From: Prochlorococcus sp. AG-347-E03
Lineage (GTDB): Bacteria; Cyanobacteriota; Cyanobacteriia; PCC-6307; Cyanobiaceae
Length of the DNA: 64,000 nucleotides
NCBI GenBank assembly: GCA_003279115.1
Contig: QCBG01000007.1
Location: 1 to 64,000 of the forward strand
Direction: 5' to 3'
The number at the start of each line of letters is the position of its first letter. Position 1 is the stretch's first letter. Shown here piece after piece: positions 39,487-47,985 of the stretch. Made by a program: the position numbers and the translations under genes. Below the pieces are notes generated by a model. That model worked only from the letters and a program-made list of their open reading frames with translations, was not told where the DNA came from and did not search any database.

Positions 39487-40091
39487 AATCAGAATTTACC
39501 CCACCATTTGGAAAAATTACGCAAATAGTTGGGAAATGCATCTCTTTGATAGGTAACGATATTGATACAGATCGAATAATTCCTGCACGTTTCTTGAAGT
39601 GTGTTAATTTTGATTCATTGGGAAAATCTGTATTTGAAGACGATAGAGAAACTTTAAAAGGAAAGCATCCTTTCGATTTAAAGGAAAACAAAAATGCTTC
39701 AATACTGATCGTTAATAGCAATTTTGGATGTGGTTCCAGCAGAGAACACGCTCCCCAAGCACTCATGAGATGGGGTATAAAAGCAATAATAGGAGAAAGT
39801 TTTGCCGAAATTTTTTATAGCAATTGTATTGCGATAGGAATTCCATGCTTCACGCTTTCTAAAAAATCAATACAAGTTATTCAAAAATATATCGATAACA
39901 AAAGTTTATTCTTAGAAATTGAACTAAAAAGTTCCTTAGCAAAATCAAAAGATTTAAATTTTGATCTTGAAATCAAGGAAAGTTCAAGAAAAATGTTTTT
40001 ATCAGGAGAATGGGATGCAACTTCAACACTACTTGAGAATGAGAATTTAATTGAAGATAAATTCAAAAATTTACCCTATTTAAAATTTTAA
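39483..40091 (+). CDS. leuD: 3-isopropylmalate dehydratase small subunit
   Basis: 202 residues, the swivel domain subunit. [16 protein letters not shown] and [15 protein letters not shown] are diagnostic. It pairs with LeuC; the ATG overlaps the leuC stop (ATGA), which ensures equal synthesis. The end is 12 bases from the stop of the convergent LptD-like gene. Confidence 0.97.
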   Translation: MKSEFTPPFGKITQIVGKCISLIGNDIDTDRIIPARFLKCVNFDSLGKSVFEDDRETLKGKHPFDLKENKNASILIVNSNFGCGSSREHAPQALMRWGIKAIIGESFAEIFYSNCIAIGIPCFTLSKKSIQVIQKYIDNKSLFLEIELKSSLAKSKDLNFDLEIKESSRKMFLSGEWDATSTLLENENLIEDKFKNLPYLKF

Positions 40092-40103
40092 TTATTATTG
40101 AAG

Positions 40104-42113
40104 CTATTCAAATCCAAATAAACTAAAAGAAATTCCTCCAGCTTGATTATGAGGTTGATAAAAAACACCAAATTCGTAGGATCTTTTTTTCCAATTTAAT
40201 GATATTTTTGAATTTATGAATTCTCCATAATCATTTGAATCACTATCTAAGTTTAATGTCCCACTACCTTTAAGAAGAATTGGTCCATAAAGTTGTTGAT
40301 CAACACCAATATCCAAAGTAAATTTGTCAGAAATCTGGTCAAATTTAAATATACTTTCTCCGTTTTTAAACTTATAAAAAGGTAATAAACTTATACGTGT
40401 ATAGTCAAATGTTTTTGTTTTGAAATTTCCTAAGATTAACTCTGGGCCAAAACCGAAACCAATATATTCTTGATGATCTCCATTATCATATAAAGAATAT
40501 GATGTTGCTATTCTTGTATTTAAACTTAGACCTTTTTTAATAGGCTCATAAATGTACTCATAGGAACTATCAATAATTTTACTTTTAGGTTTATCAACAC
40601 TCAACGGAATATTTTGATCTAAGGAGTAAAACAATTTAGCTTTGGGACTATCAATTAAGTTTTTACTACTTAAGGCCTCTGCTTTTAAATGTGCTAAACC
40701 TAAAGATAAAACCTCAGTTTTATTTATACCCTTTACTTCCCAAGTATGTTTTTTTTCTAATTTTGAACCATATCCTGCATAAATTTCAGTTTCCCCCAAT
40801 GAACCATTCCATACTCTATCTCTATAAACTCCATAAAAACTTTTATCCCACTTAGCATTTAGTAATTTTATTTCTTTCTTCAAAATAGATTTAAATCTAA
40901 CCGCATCAGAAAATTTATCAGTATCTAAAGAGTTTATTTCGTTAACAATTTCTAAATCCCAATTATTAACATTACCTTTTATGTCTGATTTAAATCCAAA
41001 ATTGTCAGCAAATTTCGTATCTCTTTCTACTTTTTCTCCAGTTATTAAATCTCCTTTCTTTACAAAACTCTTTGTCTTTCCATTGAATGAGCGTTGTATT
41101 AAAAATTGTGGTTCTAAATTAATAATAAAATCATCAGATAAAATTAAGGATTTCAGTTTTCTGCCAAAAAACAAACCATCCTTATCAAGCTTGTCATAAC
41201 CAATCGTCCAACTACTTTCTAAATCATTTTGTCCGGATTTATTAAGTGCTCTATTACCAAACCAAAATGGGATTGAAACATTCTCATCCAAAACCAAATA
41301 ATTCAAAGATGATCTAAATCTTAATTGTTCCTTCAAAGAATAAGCTTCTAATGAATTAATCTCCAATTTTACTTGTTTAGATTGAAGGATATCATTAGAA
41401 AATATTGCTTTTTTACTTTTCCATTTTTTCCCGTCAATAGTGATTCTTTCAGTAGAAAAGATCCAATTATTAACCTTATTAGGAGTATTTAAAACTTCCT
41501 TTTTTTCTAATTTAAGTAAACTTTCAATCTCACTTGAATCTGATATGCTGAAATTTGATGACAAGTCATCTATAAAGGCATTTGTATTTATAGAACCCTT
41601 AACATCTAATAAATAACCTTTTTTACTAATAAAGCTATATTGTAATTGTGAAACTTTAAATACTTGATCCCCAATGATCAAGATGACATTTCCTTTAGCA
41701 CTAATTGCTTTATTTGACTTATCGTAGGTTAAATTGTCAGCTTTAAGACGTTTTCCTCTGTACAAAACAGATACGTTACCTTCTGCATAAATAACATCAT
41801 TTATTTCAGACTGCTTATCAGATTGGATTACTATCTCATTTTGCTTTTCGCTAATCAAAGCTAGAGTTTCTTTTGATTGATTTAAAAGTTTTTTTTCAAA
41901 TAAAATTTGCCCCAAATGCTCTTTAAATGAAAGATTTAGCAAATTTGTTGAGTATTCAGAATTAGTTATATTTAAACTACTTAATTTATTACTTAAATTA
42001 TTTTCATTTCTATTAATTTTTTCTAAATCTGCTGATTTTGATGGCTGTATAAAATTAATAAATAAAAGAGAAGTGATTATTACTTTTTTTGATATGTATG
42101 AGATCAAAATCAA
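40104..42113 (-). CDS. DUF3769 / LptD-like outer membrane protein
   Basis: 669 residues. A hydrophobic N-terminal signal (about residues 8-28, ending near KSADLEK) is followed by an OstA/LptA-like segment (YAEGNVSVLYRGKRLKADN and AKGNVILI) and a long C-terminal part of alternating short strands typical of an outer-membrane beta-barrel, ending in SFSLFGFE. In cyanobacteria DUF3769 proteins are regarded as the LptD equivalents that insert lipopolysaccharide into the outer membrane. It follows psbI on the same strand after 16 bases. Confidence 0.82.
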   Translation of the reverse strand: MILISYISKKVIITSLLFINFIQPSKSADLEKINRNENNLSNKLSSLNITNSEYSTNLLNLSFKEHLGQILFEKKLLNQSKETLALISEKQNEIVIQSDKQSEINDVIYAEGNVSVLYRGKRLKADNLTYDKSNKAISAKGNVILIIGDQVFKVSQLQYSFISKKGYLLDVKGSINTNAFIDDLSSNFSISDSSEIESLLKLEKKEVLNTPNKVNNWIFSTERITIDGKKWKSKKAIFSNDILQSKQVKLEINSLEAYSLKEQLRFRSSLNYLVLDENVSIPFWFGNRALNKSGQNDLESSWTIGYDKLDKDGLFFGRKLKSLILSDDFIINLEPQFLIQRSFNGKTKSFVKKGDLITGEKVERDTKFADNFGFKSDIKGNVNNWDLEIVNEINSLDTDKFSDAVRFKSILKKEIKLLNAKWDKSFYGVYRDRVWNGSLGETEIYAGYGSKLEKKHTWEVKGINKTEVLSLGLAHLKAEALSSKNLIDSPKAKLFYSLDQNIPLSVDKPKSKIIDSSYEYIYEPIKKGLSLNTRIATSYSLYDNGDHQEYIGFGFGPELILGNFKTKTFDYTRISLLPFYKFKNGESIFKFDQISDKFTLDIGVDQQLYGPILLKGSGTLNLDSDSNDYGEFINSKISLNWKKRSYEFGVFYQPHNQAGGISFSLFGFE

Positions 42114-42129
42114 TAAAATTTTAAATTAA

Positions 42130-42258
42130 TTAATCTTGAGGGCTCTCTAAGTCTTTTCTGTTTGGTGTTCTTGTAGGATCACTAGCTAGAAATCCAAATA
42201 GAAATATTCCAACAAAGAAAAAAACAATGGTGTAAACGGAAATTTTTAAGGCAAGCAT
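42130..42258 (-). CDS. psbI: Photosystem II reaction centre protein PsbI
   Basis: 42 residues from the ATG at 42258: [19 protein letters not shown] begins the single membrane helix, and the C-terminal part includes [15 protein letters not shown], the PsbI signature. PsbI binds D1 early in PSII assembly. The gene lies between psbN and the LptD-like gene, both on the same strand. Confidence 0.97.
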
Positions 42259-42368
42259 GGAAATACGTGTGCTGACAGATTTATATCCTATTAAATTTAT
42301 ATTTAAATTATGGTAAAAGGTTTACTTTTTGTATTTTTGGAAAATTTTGAAATACTTTAGACAAATCA

Positions 42369-42521
42369 TTAATCATCATGATCATCCCAAGGATCTGTAA
42401 GCTTTGCAGCTTTGGGACCGAAAGCAGTCCAAAGTCCAAAACCAGTTAGAGCCAGAAGTAATGCCAGGATTGTTACTGCTATAGAGACAGCAGGATCGGG
42501 TGCAGATGATAAAGTTTGCAT
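42369..42521 (-). CDS. psbN: PsbN, photosystem II assembly factor
   Basis: 50 residues from the ATG at 42521. The N-terminus TLSSAPDPAVSIAV, one membrane helix (ILALLLALTGFGLW) and the C-terminal FGPKAAKLTDPWDDHDD define it. PsbN is not a structural PSII subunit; it aids PSII assembly and repair. As in other cyanobacteria and plastids it is divergent from psbH, with an 80-base gap that contains a perfect hairpin. Confidence 0.97.
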   Translation of the reverse strand: MQTLSSAPDPAVSIAVTILALLLALTGFGLWTAFGPKAAKLTDPWDDHDD

Positions 42522-42549
42522 CAATTTTGCTAAGTTTGTAAACACTTTA

Positions 42550-42567
42550 TGTATAAGTTCTTATACA
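42550..42567 (+). promoter_or_regulatory. Hairpin between psbN and psbH (psbNH motif candidate)
   Basis: A perfect 7-bp inverted repeat, TGTATAA, loop GTTC, TTATACA. A structured RNA called psbNH has been described between these two genes in marine picocyanobacteria, and this element is in the right place. The strand on which it is transcribed cannot be told from the palindrome; it could alternatively be an operator. Confidence 0.55.
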
Positions 42568-42601
42568 ATAGCGAAATAATAACTGATTTAGTGAATTTAA
42601 C

Positions 42602-42802
42602 ATGGGTCAAAAAACAGCCTTAGGAAGTCTTTTAAAAGCAATTGGCAATTCGGGTCAAGGAAAAGTTGTACCTGGCTGGGGAGCAGTACCTGTTATGACA
42701 GTCATTGGATTATTACTTCTGGTTTTTTTAGTTATTCTTCTACAGATTTATAATCAATCTCTTCTTTTACAGGGTTTCTCAGTAGATTGGAACGGAAACT
42801 AA
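42602..42802 (+). CDS. psbH: Photosystem II protein PsbH
   Basis: 66 residues: a polar N-terminus ([20 protein letters not shown]), the conserved [11 protein letters not shown] before the single membrane helix, and a short lumenal end (FSVDWNGN). PsbH stabilises the QB site and helps bicarbonate binding. The plant phosphorylation threonine region is absent, as usual in cyanobacteria. Divergent from psbN. The following 143 bases to pth hold only a short AT-rich open stretch that I do not call as a gene. Confidence 0.97.
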
Positions 42803-42945
42803 CTTTCTGAATTTTTTTAAAAAGTTATCTTAATTAATATGAAAATTCCAAATAATTCTTTATTGGATTTTTTGTTTTAATTTTGCTAATTATAGGTTTT
42901 GAGATATTTATTATTCTCAAAGAAAGGAAGATTTAAAAATAGCTC

Positions 42946-43548
42946 ATGAATGAAATATATTTAATTGGATTGGGGAATCCTGGGAAAAAATATTCAAATA
43001 GTAGGCATAATATAGGTTTTCTTCTTCTTGAAAATTTCTCGAAAAAATATAATACAAACTTTTTATTAAAAAATAAACTTAAAAGTTTCTGCTCAGAATT
43101 CAAAATCAATGATTCCACTTACAGGTTATTTTTACCCAATACCTTTATGAATAATAGTGGTGAGGCTGTTCTAGCAATTGTAGATTGGTACAAAATTAAT
43201 TTAGATCAGATTTTTGTGATATTAGATGATAAAGATCTGCCACTTGGAAAAATAAGATTTAGAAAAAAAGGAAGCTCAGGAGGCCATAATGGTCTTAATA
43301 GCATCATTGAAAAATTGCATACTCAAAACTTTAGTAGAATAAGAATTGGCATTGGTTCTCCTCCATCAACAAGAGAAGCCAATCAGTTCAATACAATTTC
43401 ACATGTATTAGGTAATATTTCTTCAGAAGAAAAATCAGTTTTGGATAAAGTATACTTAAGGGTAATAGAAACTCTTGAAGAGTTACATACAAAAAAAGAT
43501 GATTATATTATAAATAAATTGAATTCTTTTAATAAAGACCAACCATAA
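42946..43548 (+). CDS. pth: Peptidyl-tRNA hydrolase
   Basis: 200 residues. GLGNPGKKYSNSRHNIGF carries the catalytic histidine; DDKDLPLGKIR and GGHNGLNSII are further family marks. It releases peptides from drop-off peptidyl-tRNA. The DUF3146 gene follows after 2 bases, so they form an operon. Confidence 0.97.
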   Translation: MNEIYLIGLGNPGKKYSNSRHNIGFLLLENFSKKYNTNFLLKNKLKSFCSEFKINDSTYRLFLPNTFMNNSGEAVLAIVDWYKINLDQIFVILDDKDLPLGKIRFRKKGSSGGHNGLNSIIEKLHTQNFSRIRIGIGSPPSTREANQFNTISHVLGNISSEEKSVLDKVYLRVIETLEELHTKKDDYIINKLNSFNKDQP

Positions 43549-43550
43549 AA

Positions 43551-43808
43551 ATGCGTTCAAAACCGGAAACAACAGCCAATGTAAGCGTTAAAGAATATAG
43601 CTTTTCAAAAAAACAAATTAAGGGGATTGTAGAAGCTAGTCAATTCAAATGGCACTTCACATGGTCCTTTAATAAAGGTTCTTTATTAGTAAATCCTCCT
43701 TTGGGAAGAGCATTAATTGAGGATGCCCTTTTAAGGTTTTTATTGAAAAAAGATTATAAACTAGAAGCAGGTAATGAATATAAATTTACTATTTCAGCCA
43801 AGTTTTAA
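43551..43808 (+). CDS. DUF3146 family protein
   Basis: 85 residues, soluble, with VKEYSFSKKQIKGIVEASQ, FKWHFTWSFNKGSLLVNPPLG and GNEYKFTISAKF. The family is cyanobacterial and of unknown function. It follows pth by 2 bases. The 3' end overlaps the convergent RNase H-fold gene by 20 bases. Confidence 0.8.
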   Translation: MRSKPETTANVSVKEYSFSKKQIKGIVEASQFKWHFTWSFNKGSLLVNPPLGRALIEDALLRFLLKKDYKLEAGNEYKFTISAKF

Positions 43809-44226
43809 TATCAATATTTTCAGACAAAGTGAATTTATGATTACAATAGTCTTCCAAGATGATTAGCGCTGACAAGGCATCTAGGTTTTTATTCATAATA
43901 AAAATTTCTTTTGGTATAAAACTTTTTAAACCTCTATTTGGGAAAATTTCAAAATATCTTTTTTTAGCTCTTAAAGTTGTATTCTTCTCTTCAACAATAA
44001 TTAGATCATTCCTTATAAAATCAAGTTTTTCTATATTTTGTCTACTAGTAGTTCCATTACCTATTATAACTTTTGATATATTTTCAGAATCATTTAAATT
44101 TTTTACATAATTTGGAAGGAACTCAGTATTAAGGACTATTGCTTGATCAACTTTTTTTTTAGGCAAATCAACCAATACCAACCCACACTTACATTTACCA
44201 GGATCAATAGATATCAATTTAAACAT
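43789..44226 (-). CDS. RNase H-fold (RuvX/YqgF-like) conserved protein
   Basis: 145 residues. The start MFKLISIDPGKCKCGLVLVD has the strand-loop with an aspartate (DPG) typical of RuvC/YqgF resolvases, KVIIGNGTTS fits the second strand, and IVEEKNTTLRAKKRYFE fits the third with its glutamate; NLDALSALIILEDY near the end gives a last acidic helix. A nuclease acting on structured nucleic acid is plausible. The true RuvX is usually a different protein, so this is a paralogous family of unknown function. It precedes nothing recognisable; the DUF3084 gene lies 6 bases upstream. Confidence 0.65.
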   Translation of the reverse strand: MFKLISIDPGKCKCGLVLVDLPKKKVDQAIVLNTEFLPNYVKNLNDSENISKVIIGNGTTSRQNIEKLDFIRNDLIIVEEKNTTLRAKKRYFEIFPNRGLKSFIPKEIFIMNKNLDALSALIILEDYCNHKFTLSENIDIKTWLK

Positions 44227-44232
44227 AATAGA

Positions 44233-45192
44233 TTAAAGTCCAGTTACATTTAACTCAACTATTATTGCCTCTGCAGTTTTACTATCTCTTAAAGATACAA
44301 TCTCTAAAAGATATTTATTCTTTTGGTTTATTTTTATATAATCTCCAGTTTTTTTAATAAAATCCCCTTTGGTATTAATTTCATTGACGATAGATCCTCT
44401 TGACTTGATTTTGTCTCTAGTTTTTTTCAACAAAGTGTTTAATGTTGATTTGATATTTAAAAAATCCGAATTTTCCTTTTCAAGAATCTGGCTAGTTATA
44501 ACTTCCCCTCTACTCACAATAGTTTGATTTTCCAGCAATTCTGGGTATACAAAAACAAAATTATCTCCTTTCCAAACATTTGTTGCTGCTTTAATCAATA
44601 TGATCCAATTCCCTTCTTTTTCCGTAACTCTCTCAATTTTATTAATATCACTAGGTCTCCACAAAAGGATATTTTTTATTTCTTTTTTACTTGGAATGAC
44701 AATTTTCTGAACATATCTATCTGCACTATTGTAAATCTTTCCAAGATCTAATTTTATATTTGGATTAGAAATAACTTCTCCAATAAATAAAGTTTGTCCT
44801 CTTTTAATTACTACATTTCCACTTCTAAATTCTTTTATATCACTTTTTAATTTATTTAATTCTTTTTCTTTATTATTAATCTTATCTTCGAGCCTCTTCC
44901 TTTCTTCTTGCAGAGGGAGAAGCGCTTTTTTACTCTCATCCAAAGTTTTTTGTAAAAAAGGAATATCAACAAAAAGTCTTTGCCTAAATTCTTCACTAAC
45001 TAAAATCAATAATCCAATAGATATTGAACTAATGAAACCTCCAGTTATTATCGTTACAATTGTCGCAGTTTTCTTTGGTCTTAATTTTAAAATACTAAAT
45101 CTTGCTTTACCAATCTTTGTGCCAAGCAGGTCCCCAAACGGTGCGATTAATCCTCCGAGTAATATTAAAAAAGTAATTAAAATCCAGGCCAC
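44233..45192 (-). CDS. DUF3084 membrane protein
   Basis: 319 residues. Two N-terminal membrane helices (about 3-20 and 45-66) flank a cytoplasmic LGTKIGKARFSILKLRPKK loop; residues 88-125 form a Lys/Glu-rich coiled coil; the C-terminal part has a KRGQTLFIGEVI segment. The family is conserved in cyanobacteria and unknown in function. It is 6 bases upstream of the RNase H-fold gene and 39 bases downstream of ntcA, all on the same strand. Confidence 0.8.
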   Translation of the reverse strand: MAWILITFLILLGGLIAPFGDLLGTKIGKARFSILKLRPKKTATIVTIITGGFISSISIGLLILVSEEFRQRLFVDIPFLQKTLDESKKALLPLQEERKRLEDKINNKEKELNKLKSDIKEFRSGNVVIKRGQTLFIGEVISNPNIKLDLGKIYNSADRYVQKIVIPSKKEIKNILLWRPSDINKIERVTEKEGNWIILIKAATNVWKGDNFVFVYPELLENQTIVSRGEVITSQILEKENSDFLNIKSTLNTLLKKTRDKIKSRGSIVNEINTKGDFIKKTGDYIKINQKNKYLLEIVSLRDSKTAEAIIVELNVTGL

Positions 45193-45231
45193 ACTATTTC
45201 ATGCACTCGATACATCATAATTAATGATGAA

Positions 45232-45966
45232 TCAATTAAACCTTTTTGCAAGAGCTATTGGGTCAAATACTGTAATCTTTTTTCTTTCAATATTAAGGAG
45301 CCCAGAATCCTTTAAATCCCCCAATAACCTTGTAATCGTTACTCTTGTTGAACCTATAGCTTCAGCAATTGCTTGATGTGAAAGTCTTAAATCTATTGTA
45401 ATACCTTTTTCACTCGCGACTCCAAAATCTCTACAAAGCACCATTAAAAAACTTACCAAACGAGAAGACATATCTCTATGAGTTAGAGTTTCTATCATCG
45501 TTTCTGTTTGTAATATCCTACTTGAAAGACCCTGTAATAACAATAAACCTACAGATGCATCTTCCTCTATTGCTCTTAAAACAGAATTCGCAGGTGCTGT
45601 TATCATTTCTACTCTTGTGAATGCTATGGCATGATAAAAACGATCAGATCTATGGCCTGTTAAAAGAGATAAAACACCAAAGAGACTATTTTCTCTTAAT
45701 AGAGCAACAGTTATCTCTTCGCCTGACTCATATACTCTCGACAATCTTACTGCTCCTCTCCTTATCAAATACACCCTCTCGGCAGGATCTCCCGGGAAAA
45801 ATATTGTCTTAGATCTCTCAACCATTTCTGTGCTTGCGCCCTCTAGACCTTTAATTACTTCCATCAAAGTTCTATTGATTGGAAAGCGTTCTCCAACAGT
45901 GTTAATTTTACTTTGTCCGGATTGTTGCGAATTAAAGCGGCTGAATCCTCGAGAAGAAGGTATCAT
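45232..45966 (-). CDS. ntcA: Global nitrogen regulator NtcA
   Basis: 244 residues of the CRP/FNR family: a cyclic-nucleotide-like effector domain that in NtcA binds 2-oxoglutarate ([28 protein letters not shown]) and a C-terminal helix-turn-helix with [20 protein letters not shown] as recognition region. About 20 extra N-terminal residues compared with freshwater NtcA are usual in picocyanobacteria. It activates nitrogen-uptake genes such as amt1 in this window. Its own promoter carries a near-consensus NtcA site. Confidence 0.98.
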   Translation of the reverse strand: MIPSSRGFSRFNSQQSGQSKINTVGERFPINRTLMEVIKGLEGASTEMVERSKTIFFPGDPAERVYLIRRGAVRLSRVYESGEEITVALLRENSLFGVLSLLTGHRSDRFYHAIAFTRVEMITAPANSVLRAIEEDASVGLLLLQGLSSRILQTETMIETLTHRDMSSRLVSFLMVLCRDFGVASEKGITIDLRLSHQAIAEAIGSTRVTITRLLGDLKDSGLLNIERKKITVFDPIALAKRFN

Positions 45967-45986
45967 AAATATCTTTACTAATAAAA

Positions 45987-46029
45987 AACTTAAGAAGACA
46001 CCATAAAATATCTTGTATCAACAGTAACA
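45987..46029 (-). promoter_or_regulatory. NtcA-type autoregulatory promoter of ntcA
   Basis: On the minus strand TGTTACTGTTGATACA (plus-strand 46014-46029) has the form GTT, eight bases, TAC, one base off the NtcA core. Exactly 22 bases later lies TAAGTT (45987-45992), a TAN3T -10 element in the expected position. Autoregulation of ntcA is known in other cyanobacteria. Confidence 0.75.
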
Positions 46030-46115
46030 ATTTTCAATTCTTATTCGTTTCTCAATGAAATTCTTTTCGCTATTCCTAAAATTTTCAAAGCTTTTTTTAA
46101 GTAAAATTACACTAT

Positions 46116-46148
46116 ATGCAGTGTGAATAAATTCAAATTATACTGCAT
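46116..46148. promoter_or_regulatory. Dyad-symmetric element upstream of the cobO-like gene
   Basis: ATGCAGT (46116-46122) is repeated inverted as ACTGCAT (46142-46148) around a 19-base spacer, which itself contains GAAT/ATTC. A smaller hairpin ACACT/AGTGT overlaps the left arm (46110-46124). It lies 20 bases before the ATG of the cobO-like gene and about 150 bases upstream of ntcA. It could be an operator or a leader hairpin; function unknown. Confidence 0.4.
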
Positions 46149-46168
46149 GTAGAAAAGAATCTAAAATA

Positions 46169-46750
46169 ATGCTAATTAGTTCATCTAATAGTTATTCCAA
46201 AAGTAATTCTGATTTAGTAAATATAAGTTCTGCTAAAAAAATTAACTTAAAAAAATTTAATCAAAACGGGCAAATACAAATCTATAGATCTTCATATAGA
46301 GGGAGTTACTCTTCTATTATTAGAGATTGCTTAAGAAATGCAGCAATAGGCAGAAAGGTACTTTTAGTGCAATTTATGAAGGGAGGGGTTAAACAAGGAA
46401 TTTCTAATAAAGTAAAACTGTGCGGAAATTTAACTTGGTTAAGATCAGAACATTCCTTTGATCAATATCATCATGAAGAAATTGAAAATAATCCCAATTT
46501 AAAAAAATCTATTCATGAATCTACACATGAATTATGGAATTTCTGCAAAAAAGAATTACTTTCTAGTGAAAATGATCAAATCATACTCGATGAAATATTT
46601 CTTGCAATTGAGATGAAAATTATCGATAAGGATGACTTGATTTCAACACTTGAAAACCGATTTATATCAGGAGATGTAATCCTTACTGGTACAGATATTC
46701 CTAAAGATTTATTATTAATGGCCAACCAAATTACCGAACTTCGCTCATAA
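46169..46750 (+). CDS. CobO/BtuR-like P-loop family protein with degenerate nucleotide loop
   Basis: 193 residues. From about residue 60 the order GRKVLLVQFMKGG, then IILDEIFLAIEM and ENRFISGDVILTGTDIPKDLL follows ATP:corrinoid adenosyltransferase (CobO/BtuR). But where that family has a GxGKGKTTAA loop, residues 39-50 read YRSSYRGSYSSI, without the lysine and glycines of a P-loop. The enzyme is therefore probably not a normal ATP:cob(I)alamin adenosyltransferase. It is followed by dcd after 4 bases and thyX after 1 more, hinting at a deoxynucleotide-related operon. Confidence 0.7.
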   Translation: MLISSSNSYSKSNSDLVNISSAKKINLKKFNQNGQIQIYRSSYRGSYSSIIRDCLRNAAIGRKVLLVQFMKGGVKQGISNKVKLCGNLTWLRSEHSFDQYHHEEIENNPNLKKSIHESTHELWNFCKKELLSSENDQIILDEIFLAIEMKIIDKDDLISTLENRFISGDVILTGTDIPKDLLLMANQITELRS

Positions 46751-46754
46751 ACCA

Positions 46755-47348
46755 ATGCTTAAAAATGATCTATGGATAAATCAAAAAGCGTCCGAAGGAA
46801 TGATAAGCCCCTTCCAATCAAATTTGGTAAGGCATCTTGAACCTAATAATAAGCAAAAACCAGTTTTAAGTTATGGATGTTCATCCTATGGCTATGATTT
46901 AAGACTATCGTCTAAAGAATTCCTAATATTTAGACATATTCCAGGTACTGTTATGAATCCCAAAAGGTTTAATCCTGATAACTTAGAAAAAACTATTCTT
47001 CACCATGATGATGATGGAGACTTTTTTATTCTTCCTGCACATTCCTATGGTTTAGGGGTGGCTTTAGAAAAAATGAAAGTACCAGAAAATATAACTGTAA
47101 TATGCATAGGAAAAAGTACTTACGCCCGACTTGGAATTATAGTTAATACAACACCTGCAGAAGCAGGATGGGAAGGTCACCTAACTTTGGAGTTTAGTAA
47201 TAGTTCGGGTGCAGATTGCAGAATTTATGCTAACGAGGGCATCTGTCAACTACTCTTTTTCGAAGGTGATCCTTGCGCTACCACATATGAAGACAGGAGA
47301 GGGAAATATCAAAATCAACCAGAGAAAGTAACGCTAGCAAAGATTTAA
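46755..47348 (+). CDS. dcd: dCTP deaminase
   Basis: 197 residues of the dCTP deaminase/dUTPase trimeric fold: SYGCSSYGYDLRLS, GKSTYARLGI, NTTPAEAGWEGHLTLEFSN and NEGICQLLFFEG. It makes dUTP for thymidylate synthesis. The next gene, thyX, starts 1 base after the stop, so the two act in one pathway from dCTP to dTMP. Confidence 0.96.
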   Translation: MLKNDLWINQKASEGMISPFQSNLVRHLEPNNKQKPVLSYGCSSYGYDLRLSSKEFLIFRHIPGTVMNPKRFNPDNLEKTILHHDDDGDFFILPAHSYGLGVALEKMKVPENITVICIGKSTYARLGIIVNTTPAEAGWEGHLTLEFSNSSGADCRIYANEGICQLLFFEGDPCATTYEDRRGKYQNQPEKVTLAKI

Positions 47349-47349
47349 A

Positions 47350-47982
47350 ATGAGTAAAGTTGAACTGATTTCATTAACACCTGATGCTGAAAAAACAATG
47401 GCTTATATTGCAAGAGTCAGTAATCCAAAAAATCAAAAAAACGAAGATTTTTCAAAATTATTGAGTTATTGCATTAAAAATGAACATTGGAGTGTATTTG
47501 AACAGTCATTTATGACCTTACAAATAGAAACCAACAGAGGGATTGCAGCTCAAATTTTAAGACATAGATCATTTACTTTCCAGGAATTTTCACAGAGATA
47601 TGCAGATAGTTCTCAATTGGGTAATATTCCTTTACCAGAGTTGAGAAGACAAGATTTTAAAAATAGGCAAAATTCAATTCCTGACCTACCTGATCAATTA
47701 AAAAAGAGATTCAATGCAAAAATTGCATCTCATTTTAAAGCTGCTTCAGAATTATATGAAGATTTACTTGCTGAAGGAATAGCTAAAGAATGTGCGCGAT
47801 TTGTTTTACCATTAGCAACTCCAACTAGAATCTACATGTCTGGATCATGCAGATCGTGGATACATTACATTCATTTAAGATCAGCTCATGGTACGCAAGA
47901 AGAGCACAAGTCTATTGCCCAAAATTGCAAGTCTATTTTCAAAAAAAGTTTTCCGATTGTATCAAAATCTTTAGACTGGTAG
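47350..47982 (+). CDS. thyX: FAD-dependent thymidylate synthase ThyX
   Basis: 210 residues. The ThyX motif appears as RHRSFTFQEFSQRY, with Thr where many members have Ser, and the C-terminal SGSCRSWIHYIHLRSAHGTQ matches the family and carries substrate-binding residues. It methylates dUMP with methylene-tetrahydrofolate and FAD. Operon with dcd. Its stop is 3 bases from that of convergent txlA. Confidence 0.97.
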   Translation: MSKVELISLTPDAEKTMAYIARVSNPKNQKNEDFSKLLSYCIKNEHWSVFEQSFMTLQIETNRGIAAQILRHRSFTFQEFSQRYADSSQLGNIPLPELRRQDFKNRQNSIPDLPDQLKKRFNAKIASHFKAASELYEDLLAEGIAKECARFVLPLATPTRIYMSGSCRSWIHYIHLRSAHGTQEEHKSIAQNCKSIFKKSFPIVSKSLDW

Positions 47983-47985
47983 GAA

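Noticed and set aside
42856..42936. Hydrophobic 27-codon open stretch between psbH and pth, resembling a one-helix subunit
   Set aside because: It has no ATG, GTG or TTG near its beginning, no ribosome site, and matches no known small photosystem or cytochrome b6f subunit; AT-rich DNA gives such hydrophobic frames by chance.
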